The notes below the pieces were generated by a model, which was not told where the DNA came from, ran no database searches, and saw nothing but the letters and a program-made list of their open reading frames with translations. The position numbers were made by a program, and so were the translations under genes. From Mortierella sp. BCC40632 (lineage: Eukaryota > Mortierellomycota > Mortierellomycetes > Mortierellales > Mortierellaceae), in assembly GCA_011634665.1 (NCBI GenBank), contig WAEK01000009.1:1169501-1233500 (forward strand): 64,000 nt of DNA, given 5' to 3'. The number at the start of each line of letters is the position of its first letter. Position 1 is the first letter of the stretch. Below, piece after piece: positions 55,979-64,000 of the stretch.

Positions 55979-58900
55979 ATGGGTTTGACCGATATTTCAC
56001 AGATGCTGCGGGAATTAGATTGCAGAGGTACTCCTACAGACCCAAGAGACCATTGTGAGGTGCATGTGGACCTGCTGTCCTGTTACTTTGGATTTATTCG
56101 GGCTTGCGACTTCAGGATTACCCGCAAGCTTTTAAAGGAGAACCACTCTCTGGACACTTTGCAAGCGTTACGGATCGAACGATTGACTGCTGCTCTCGAC
56201 TCGAAGCTTTCTAAAGCATTCAATAAAAGCGCAATCCTACATATCGACGGCAACCCTACAAAGGAAAAGGAACATGCAAGATCCCTACGCTCAGCGATCT
56301 ACAAGCAGCAGAACGACCGCCTGGAAACGCAAATTGACGATCTCAACAGGCGCTGCTCACAAATCCTGAATTCTGCGCCAGACAAGCTCATAAAATCACA
56401 CATGAAAAGTCTCCGCAAGAGCTTCCGCAAGATGTTACATGCGTGGCAAAGATCTTTTCGCATCGACGACGATATGCGGCGTCGACTGGGTGCAAAGCTT
56501 GCAGCAAATGGGTGGCAGCTATGTGAGCGGGATCCTACGTCCAGGATCTGTGTTGGCGAGGCAGACCTTTGCTGCGCCCAACTCGCCGCCCAGAAGAACG
56601 GTGAAGGCCGCGGTCCCATTGTAGTAGCCTCAGGAGACTCAGATTTCCTCGCACATGACAACATAACTTTACTTCGCCAGAATGCCAGACGCCGGACCGA
56701 GTATCGCCAATTTACTCGGCAATATGTGATCGCGACGCTCAACATGAATAGGCCACGGTTAAGACGCTACACCAAAAGGAACCAGCATCGTGAGGAAGAA
56801 TTCCCTCTCCTTAACCCGGACATCTGGAAGGTGCTAGCAACGGTGTGTCAAAACGACTATTCAACTAACGTCAAGGGCTACGGCCCAAAGAAGAACTGGG
56901 CGATTCTTGGTCAGTTTTGGGACCGAGAAGGGGTAGACACACCCCAGGAATTGCTAGCAGAATACGAGAAAGATATGGCAAAGAGAAAGTACAAAGGCGA
57001 CCCGGTCGTTGTCCCAGACTTTTCTTCATCCGCACGGGTGTTTTTTGACCGCACGGAAACCTTGCTACCACCTTCCTCCTCACCACCCAATGCTATCCCT
57101 CATCATGATGTGATTCCTCAGGTGATGGCACTCTATGGGCGTTCGATGACCATGCTAAAAAAAGAGTTTTGTAAAGGTCCACCCCATACACTACAGTCGG
57201 ATCTCAAGAAAGCCAAGTATACGCGACACTTTCGAACAAGTAACAGCCAGTTCAAACCCCGTTTGATTAAGTTGCCACAATGGAATGAACCACCGCCAAG
57301 ACCGCCATCGAAAGTTCCCACCCCCCCTACAGAGCGAAAACCTCAAAAACAATCTCAACAGGTTAGTGTGCATCCGAATTGATCAGCACGCATACAACTT
57401 GCGCAGCTATGATACTTATCATCGCTTTGATACCATCAGGAGCGCGTTAAGGCTAGCATCAACAAAGATCATATCAGTGAGTCTGCCCCTCCTGACAAAG
57501 GAAAAAAGAGAAAAGTAGAGGTATGACAGTAGATATTGGTAGTGCTTGCCGTGACTTTCCACCAACCACACGTGTTTTCTCATTCTCTCTCTCTCTCTCT
57601 CTCTCTTTTTCCTCTTTTTTTTTTTTTTTGTTGATAGGAGCCAGAGCAGGGCAGTCCCTCAAGTAAACCCAAGACAAAACGATCAAAACCTAAAGTCGAC
57701 AAGACGAGCCGCGCATCAAGGGAGACAAATTGCCGACAGGAGAGGATCGCCCAGGCAGCCGCTGAAGGGACGGATCTTAAGATCCAAGAACGCTGCCGCA
57801 ATCTTGGATCAATTATCAACGACGTGTTGAAATCCCTCTGCGAGACGGTAACTCTCCAAAAGGTGACACCCGTCATCTACTGACGACCCACATGGCGGTG
57901 AATCTAAGACCTTCGGTGGAGGCATACGTCGCAGCCGGTCACGCATTGGACTTCAAGCAATCGCCTGATGATGACCAGTCTACACTTTGTGACCATGTCA
58001 TATCCGCCCTGAAAGAGGATATCGAGGACACTCTCACCCAAATTTCACGACTTTACACGGATCTCAGACGGATTTGCATTTATGCTACCGAGTATTACAT
58101 CTCCAAGATTATGGCCGAGCATTCCGACATCGGACACCGTGAACAACGGATGCGTGCCTTCCAGGCCGTGTTGAAGGGCCAAGATTTTTTCCGGGCACTA
58201 GCCGTTGCTCTGTACAGTCCTAGCCGAATGAGAGATGTACGAGTCAAAGAGGATTCAGCGCTGGCAAGACAGATTGCAGCCACATTTGAACTGGATTTTG
58301 GTGCTGCCGCACAGAAAGTTCTCGAGAGAGTTCGCAAGCTGCTGGATGGCACTGTCCATATGCACGTTATCGAGGAGATCGCCCGTAATACTAGTGACGG
58401 GATTCGAACTCAGGCGCAACACTTTATCACGACCTTAAAGTCACGGGTAAGTTGTTTCTTTGACAGAGCGGTGTAGCTTATCAACTTGCCTGTATCTAAC
58501 CGTCTTCAACCTTTTCTAGGTGATTGAACAAGCTCCCGAATGGGCCAACACCACCGGAAAGCCGATGCTGGATGCAATTGACAAAAATGGTCAAAGCAAG
58601 CGAGACGACCTTTTGTCCACCAATTGGTTTCTGAACTCCGTTCTTCCAGAGGACTGTCGAATTGCCCTGTACCCCCGATCATCCTGGAGCAACGCCTTTG
58701 TCTGTCTCAGTGAGGCAAACATAATCCACTCACTCAAGCGCAGAAGACTGACGCCGGAAAAAAAAGCATTGATCCCGGTGTATAATCACCTCTTTGGCAA
58801 AGGCACAGCGTATGCTGAGCACCGTGGCCAGCTGATCTACGACCTCTTCTTTGGAGGCACAAAGACGAATTACGACCGGACCACAGCGGTGGCACATTCA

Positions 58901-60342
58901 CTCCACTCTGACCGAACACCAGCAGTCTTGGACTTGAGTGAGCCGAGCCTCAGCACTGTAGCACACAAGGTTTGTCATGGTGTAGACCGAGCTGAACAAC
59001 GGCTTGCGACAGCCGAGTTCAAGAATGCCATTAAGCAGGACATCGTGTCGCGTGGTGAGGAGCCCCATCACAGCAAAGGACGTCGTCTCAAGTACATACT
59101 AGAAGGGACTCTCCAAACGAATGGCCAACAGGTCAAAGTGCAGGCGGCTCATTTGTGGCATAGGTGGCCCAGGAAGAAAGTGGCCGACACTGGCAACTCA
59201 TCTTCAGTGTCCTCAACGACCTCTACACTCTCCACGCTCACCTCCGAGGGCCAAACAAAAGACTGGAGACCAGAACACCGACAATCGCACATCGATTACA
59301 TTCAACAGTGTCCCCTGACCAGGCCGCCGTGCAATGTCTATTTCCCGGCCAGTCAGAATTCATTGTTACGGCCGTTGATCCAGGAGCTAAAAAGTCAGCA
59401 TGCTCAGCAACGATTGACACACTCGACCCGGATCATGTCTCGATCGTCGATGTCCCAAGGGCAAACCTATCGTTCGCTGAGGAGCTCTACAGGAAAAGGC
59501 TGGAGTATGCGAGGCAGAACGCCATCTACGATGGCAAGGACATTCACACGATTGAGTGTGAGCTGGTAAAATTCACACTACCGCCTCCACATGCTTCGCC
59601 TCTTGAATCTTTTCATCAAGTCTTTGCAGAGGCGAAGACGAACATGACGACTCATATTGAGCGTGAGCTCAAAGCAGACCCGGTCCTTAGCGATTTTTAT
59701 GGGTCACCTCGGTTGCGTTTCTGGCGATACCAGAAGGAGCAAGGCAGACGGGCGGACACTGGTCGAGCTATAGCCAGCCTTCTCAAGAATGCCCAAAAAA
59801 AATCTCTGGTCAAAGCTCAAGACAAAGAGGAGAGGCGGGCACTCTTAGCCATTGGTGATGGTAAATTTGGGAGTTTGCCGGGTATTCATGATAAGTCGGG
59901 AGGCTTTCGTTATCAACTTATCCAAGAGGTGAGAAAGCTTTTTCAGCTGTCGAGACAAAAATATGAAGTGGATGTTCATATCAAACTGTCGTTAACCCAC
60001 TGGGAATAGGCCAAAGGGAGGGCAATGGTAGTGGTTTTGGTCAACGAATTTAGGTCCTCTATAACTTGTAGCCGTTGTCGTGGACCTACCAAGGCCTTCG
60101 GCAGGAATCTCATCTGCTTGAGCCCAACGTGTGGTGGGGCACGTACAGAAGAGCAGAGCGCGATCGCTGGTCTGAGTTCCACCACTGGTCCCATGTGCGA
60201 CAGAGATCACAATGCGGCACTGAACTTGGCGCGAGCAAGCCTGCAACAAATCCAGGAACACTCTTGGCCAGTTGAGCTGCAGCGGGTCAGGGCAATAAGT
60301 CTGGAGAATGACGGTGCCATTTTGGCAAGTGCCGACGTATAG
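55979..60342 (+). CDS. XPG/FEN1-like nuclease joined to Fanzor (TnpB-like) nuclease
   Basis: Deduced exons 55979-57361, 57440-57520, 57638-57847, 57922-58446, 58520-59154, 59208-59928, 60010-60342; about 1295 residues if spliced as one protein. Residues 1 to ~330 are an XPG/FEN1 domain: D31 (VHVDLLSCYF), D90 (LHIDGNPTKEK), E194 and D196 (VGEADLCCAQLA), D220 and D222 (VASGDSDFLAH), and D293 in the H2TH-like CQNDYSTNVKGYGPKK. Exon 2 ends in the NLS-like KGKKRKV. The last ~740 residues are Fanzor: helical WED/REC-like region, TLQTNGQQVKV, RuvC-I Asp in VTAVDPGAKK (codon 59377), LLAIGDGKF, RuvC-II Glu in VLVNEFRSS (codon 60046), zinc ribbon CSRC...CLSPTC, and RuvC-III DRDHNAALNLA (60199-60231). 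Weak points: the 57848-57921 intron and a 53-bp intron at 59155-59207 with a GTGGCA donor. Confidence 0.8.
57892..60342 (+). CDS. Alternative model: separate Fanzor ORF
   Basis: If the intron at 57848-57921 is not used, the XPG frame ends at TGA 57881-57883 and an ATG at 57892 opens the Fanzor part (AVNLRPSVEAYVAAGH onward), only eight bases later on the same strand. The Fanzor product would be about 748 residues, a normal size for the family. A stop and start this close would be odd for two fungal genes with their own promoters, which favours splicing or reinitiation. The downstream exons and domains are the same as in the fused model. Confidence 0.45.
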
Positions 60343-60510
60343 GCGTTGGCGCAAAATTTACGGTGTAAGTGCCTCAATTAGTTTGTTCGTCAGTCAATCA
60401 AACTACTGACTATTCTAACCCTCTTTTTTGCTTAACTTCCAACCAACCACAATGCTAGGATGAAGTGTCAAAAGGAGTACAATTTTTGTACAACTTCTGA
60501 CACTGCACTG
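60343..60510 (+). ncRNA. Predicted guide-RNA (omega-RNA) scaffold region
   Basis: In known TnpB and Fanzor elements the guide RNA is made from the region between the nuclease stop codon and the right end, with the guide lying just past that end. Here this is the 168 bp after the stop, closing in the right-end hairpin. If the rule holds, the guide would start at about 60511 (tacggatgctgtaactcctt). This comes from position and family knowledge only; no covariation or expression evidence is available. Confidence 0.3.
60465..60510 (+). repeat. Right terminal inverted repeat, also a hairpin
   Basis: Ends GCACTG, then TA. Positions 60465-60503 form an imperfect hairpin (15 of 18 stem positions pair) with a TTT loop: gtgtcaaaag...gtacaa / ttgtac...ctgacac. 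It is the inverted counterpart of the left end. Confidence 0.88.
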
Positions 60511-60512
60511 TA

Positions 60513-60886
60513 CGGATGCTGTAACTCCTTCCCACGCATCTCAACCTTGCAGCTCCTTCTGTCCACCAAGCATTTTCTCAGTCTCTGCCATGCACTCTCC
60601 CTTTTCTCGTCTCTTTGCAATGTCAATCTCCTCACTCATTTCCTCTCATCTCCTCCCTTGTTTTGACCGCTCCAACGCTCTCTTTTGACATTACTTTTTC
60701 GTTTGTCTTTGCCCTCATTCTTTTTTGCCACCATTTCCACATTTTTCATTGGGCCTTTGCCACCGTTCTCACGACTTTCCATCCCTTCTTCCTGTTCCTT
60801 TTTAATCCCATCCTTCTCTTCCATTTCTCGCTTTCCTCGCACCTTCTTTCTCTCATCCCCTTCTGCTCCTGATGCTTCACAACGCC
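60513..60886. other. Pyrimidine-rich leader of the Crinkler gene
   Basis: CT-rich sequence between the Fanzor right end and the Crinkler start codon, likely the Crinkler promoter and leader. No other gene is seen. Confidence 0.45.
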
Positions 60887-63800
60887 ATGACTGACAGCTC
60901 CTTCACTCTGTTCTGCCTCGTGGATGGAGAGAAGACTGCATTTCCAGTCGCGATTGACTCCTCCAAAACAATCGGTGAACTCAAGAGACTTATCAAGGAC
61001 GAGAAGCAATTCGACTTCCTGGACATTGATGCTGACAATCTCTCTCTTTGGCGTGTCTCTATTCCTGTTCTGCCAAAGAATGACCGCAAAGAGCTCTGGC
61101 TTGCCGATGTTCTGTCTAAAGAGGAGCTCGATGAGACAGGTGACATTGCTGATGTCTTTCCTGAAGCACCACCCAAGAAGACAATTCACATCATTGTCCA
61201 GCGGCCTCCTCCTCAAGGTAATGACACGCATCCGCTGATTGATCCTGCTAGCATGAGCTTGTTCACCCCGCTGACCCTATTCTTTCTCATATCTAGTGCA
61301 TGCACTCGTCCCCGCTCGATCACCAGCACCGCCGTCGGAAGCATAAGTGACCGAAACATGTAAGAGAAGAGCAGGATCATTCGAGTTCTGGTTTACTCAT
61401 TCTTGATGGAATGGAATGCGAACATATTGTTTGCCTGCTAGTCCAAATACGCATAGAAAAGATCAATAAGGAGTTCTTCCAGCCAGGAACTGTTATTTCA
61501 GACTTTCTTCGCATGTTCGTGGAAGGCGAGATCTCTCTTCCTGAGGCAAACTGCTGTGTCAAAGGATTGCCAAAGGCATGGTTACGATCAAGCTCCTTTG
61601 CCCAAAAGTCTGCTCGACCTGCTCTGTACCTACTGCACCCAACGCAACCACATCAGACAACATCAACAACGACATCTCCATCAGTGGCAGCCCTAGAAAC
61701 GATCAGCAACCTCCAGAACAACGACTTGATCACTTTCTTCGGCGTGAGTGGCTGTGGGAAGACTCGAGCTGTTGTTGAAATGCTTGCACAGACATGGGGA
61801 TTCTATCTGAACAGCAGTCAAGATGACCGAGGCTCAAAGGATGTCGCCACTTTGTTCGAATCAGCAATGCAAATGCCGGAGAGATATATGTCGTCGGACA
61901 GAGTACAGAATGGGTTTAATATCCAGGCGATCACGGGCTGTCTTCTCATTGCACGCCTTTTGGTCCTACAGTACTGTCTGAGTCTTGGCCGCCGTGACAA
62001 ATTTTCTTGTGACCGCTGGATGCTACTCCAAATGTGTCCGGGAGCCTTTGAATCCACTGTACCGGATATATTTGACAGCATTTTCCGGGTCCTACTTGAT
62101 GGCTATCACAACCAGAAACATGCGACTTCTTTTCCCAACTTGGAGCGCTTACTGCAGGCTCGATTCCGCTTGGTTCAAGGCCTGCTCTCCTCGTACACCT
62201 CTGACTCTCCACCTAGCAAATTTCTCATTATTCTTGATGAAGCCCAGACGCTAAGCAATCATGGAAAAGGTTTCTTCGTGTCTCACGCGGATTCCAGCGA
62301 CTTGAGATCAATTCTATCCCCTATCATCCACGGATTGAGGAAGATTTCAAACGACACTCAGAGCTACTGTGTGGTGACATGTGGTACTGGGATTGGCGCA
62401 GATGAACAGGACGTCCTGCAGGACTCAGGCGGCATTGGAAGCAGTTGGGAGCAGGTCAACCGCCGTATTGTCGACTTTCCGGGCTGGGAAACCGTGGACC
62501 AAGTAGCAATGTACATCAACAATATCGGTGGTCTGTTGTGTGGGGACGACAAAGCCAGGCTTCACACATAGATACCGGAAGCAGCCGTTCATGAATTGTT
62601 TTTCAGGCTTCGAGGTCGTTTTCGTCCAATCGTCTCGACAATCGAGGAGATTATCGCCAAAGGATGCCCGTCATACTGGAAGGAGGTTATCGAACAAAGA
62701 GTCCACTCACTCGTGCGCTATCCTGAGCGTTTCCCAGTGCATGGGAAGCTTTGCTCTGATATCAAGAGGATGCTTAAAAAGGTCGCCAAGGATCCAGCCA
62801 GGTTCAAGGATGCCGTCGACATAATGCAGGTTCTCAGACGGACTGTTGTCTCTCGAGCCTCGCTGGGACTCCCCTGGAGCCTGCGAGGAGAAGAGCCAAT
62901 CTTGGTCGAGAGTGCTTTCGCCCGTCTCCGCGCTACTGCCGACCAGGCCGCAGCAGGGAAGACGATCAGCACGATCATCGACGAGCCATTCGTGTTCCAG
63001 GCTGCCTACAACTTTATCCGGAATGAAGACGAGGGATTCTACAATTACTTCAGAGAACAGTACCGAGACTTGCAGGATCCTCCTTCAGAAGGGAAGATCT
63101 TTGAGCGCCATGCACCCTTAGATTTGATCTACACTTTCCATCAGAAACAGCTCAAGCAGGAGTTGTTCTCGATCCCCAAACCCCGTACACCTGAAGCCAC
63201 CCAAAATTCCCATTCCCTCTTTTGAGCCCGTCATCTTCCCTCGGCATTTGTTTGACTATCCAGCAGCGATCGTCGGATGGGAAGGCTATGAGTGGGGAGA
63301 TTGGTATAAGAAAGCACTGACGATGCGAGATTTTTTAGAGGCGCACTACAGGCATGACTCGAGAAAGGATGGTTGCGTGGTGCCACCATTTTACTACCCT
63401 GAGCTGTCTCCTTCAGGACCCGACATCGTTTTTATTTTGCGAATCAACAATGAGCTCTACCCCGTGTTTGTGCAGACGAAACTTCTCAAGGACATTTATC
63501 CAGGAGATGTGGAGGAGGCTCGACTAACTGTCCATCACGGTAGGATCAAGGACTATCTGTCGAACTTGGACGAGTACTGCCCAGGTGGAAAGTATTTGAG
63601 CTTTATCTACGTTCATCCCACAATCAATAAGACTCTACGAGAAGGCTGGGATAGGGATAAACTTTGGGACATGGAGCCTGAGACTGGAACTGATCGTAGT
63701 CGTGCTTCCACGGATGTTGACGAACCATTGATGCAGCTTCTCATAATCATTGACGGGGGCAATATGCGGGATTTTAGGCCTGAAGGAGTGGTCGATTTGC

Positions 63801-63889
63801 TTGACAGCGTGAAGGGAACCAAGCGAGTCAGTGACCAAGCTGGCTCGTCTGAAAGGGCGGAAAAGAAACCCATGTTGGAGAAGCAGTAG
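60887..63889 (+). pseudogene. Crinkler (CRN/CR-type) effector-family gene, broken
   Basis: The first ~105 residues form the ubiquitin-like Crinkler header: LFCLVDGEKTAFPVAI, TIGELKRLIKDE, DADNLSLWRVSIPV, and the closing IHIIVQRPP. An intron starting at 61218 (GTAATG) is needed; the acceptor at 61442 keeps the frame open, whereas using one at 61296 meets TAA at 61344-61346. Next comes a P-loop NTPase: KEFFQPGTVISDFLRMF, Walker A FFGVSGCGKTRAVVE, LIILDEAQTLSNHGKG (Walker B), and VTCGTGIGA. The C-terminus (63248-63889) has a restriction-endonuclease-like motif, GPDIVF with VFVQTK (D...QxK), common in CR-type proteins. Breaks: in-frame TAG at 62569-62571 and a frame change between about 63180 and 63250. 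Such proteins are thought to act in host or rival nuclei; this copy is probably inactive. The second ATG (60887) is preferred over 60872. Confidence 0.75.
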
Positions 63890-64000
63890 TGAAAACGAAT
63901 AAACGAATTTTGCAAGCTCTTTAGTAACACTAGCCGCTCTATTTCACATGGACACATGGATGCGACAATAGGATGATTTTATCAGACAGTTCGAGATTAC
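63890..64000. other. Right edge of window
   Basis: Downstream flank of the Crinkler gene. Nothing recognisable. Confidence 0.4.

Larger units (their letters stand above)
55803..60510 (+). mobile_element. Fanzor element with Tc1/mariner-type inverted ends
   Basis: The ends are inverted repeats of about 46 bp (55803-55848 and 60465-60510) starting CAGT, flanked on both sides by TA (55801-55802 and 60511-60512). CAGT ends and TA target duplications are typical of Tc1/mariner elements. By hand alignment about 39 of 46 positions agree between the left end and the reverse complement of the right end. The 4.7-kb interior encodes, on one strand, an XPG/FEN1-like nuclease followed by a Fanzor RuvC nuclease. 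No DDE/D transposase is seen inside. The element sits between a broken PD-(D/E)XK-like gene and a broken Crinkler gene. Confidence 0.82.

Noticed and set aside
55803..60510. IS200/IS605-type TnpA (Tyr transposase) or DDE transposase inside the element
   Set aside because: I scanned the interior frames and saw neither the HUH/Tyr signature nor a DDE catalytic layout.
1..64000. CRISPR arrays, tRNA genes or a complete rRNA operon
   Set aside because: No regularly spaced repeat array, no convincing cloverleaf and only short decayed 28S fragments were seen.

Overview
The window looks like nuclear DNA of an early-diverging filamentous fungus, most likely a Mortierellomycota species (Mortierella/Linnemannia-like). 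The evidence is short GT-AG introns, long A/T homopolymers and CT/GA microsatellites, intronless LRR/F-box-type genes, a Crinkler-type gene, and conserved eukaryotic single-copy genes. This placement is an inference from content; no marker gene was compared.

Positions 1-52000 are mostly a housekeeping landscape. In order: mL44 mitochondrial ribosomal protein (+), TAF7 (-), 26S proteasome ATPase RPT5 (-), a repeat-rich gap, an F-box protein (+), TAM41 CDP-DAG synthase (+), a DUF2461 protein (-), a second repeat-rich gap ending in a small Cys-rich secreted protein (-), TSC1/hamartin (-) head-to-head with ATG101 (+), a LIM protein (+), an LRR protein (-), the fork-protection protein CSM3/SWI3 (-), ATP synthase OSCP (-) head-to-head with a C2H2 zinc-finger protein (+), BUB3 (-) head-to-head with inositol polyphosphate multikinase (+), ERV1 sulfhydryl oxidase (-), and an acidic secreted protein (+). 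Exon models were worked out by hand from GT-AG signals and reading-frame continuity.

Positions 53200-64000 are an accessory island. It begins with a decayed 28S rRNA fragment and a broken gene with a PD-(D/E)XK-like C-terminus. Next comes a 4.7-kb mobile element at 55803-60510 with Tc1/mariner-type ends: TA-flanked 46-bp inverted repeats starting CAGT, each also able to fold into a hairpin. The island ends with a Crinkler (CRN) effector-type gene carrying an in-frame stop and a frame break.

The mobile element is the main finding. On one strand it encodes an XPG/FEN1-family nuclease with all its acidic residues, followed within a few bases, or fused through an in-frame intron, by a complete-looking Fanzor (eukaryotic TnpB-like RuvC nuclease with a zinc ribbon). 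No DDE transposase is visible inside it. Coupling a structure-specific flap nuclease to an RNA-guided nuclease within mariner-like ends suggests an unusual transposition or homing mechanism. Remnants elsewhere include a second 28S fragment and weak Fanzor-like motifs near 9.1-9.9 kb, a second copy of the PD-(D/E)XK-like family near 18.4 kb, and two conspicuous palindromes at 18.2 and 19.9 kb.
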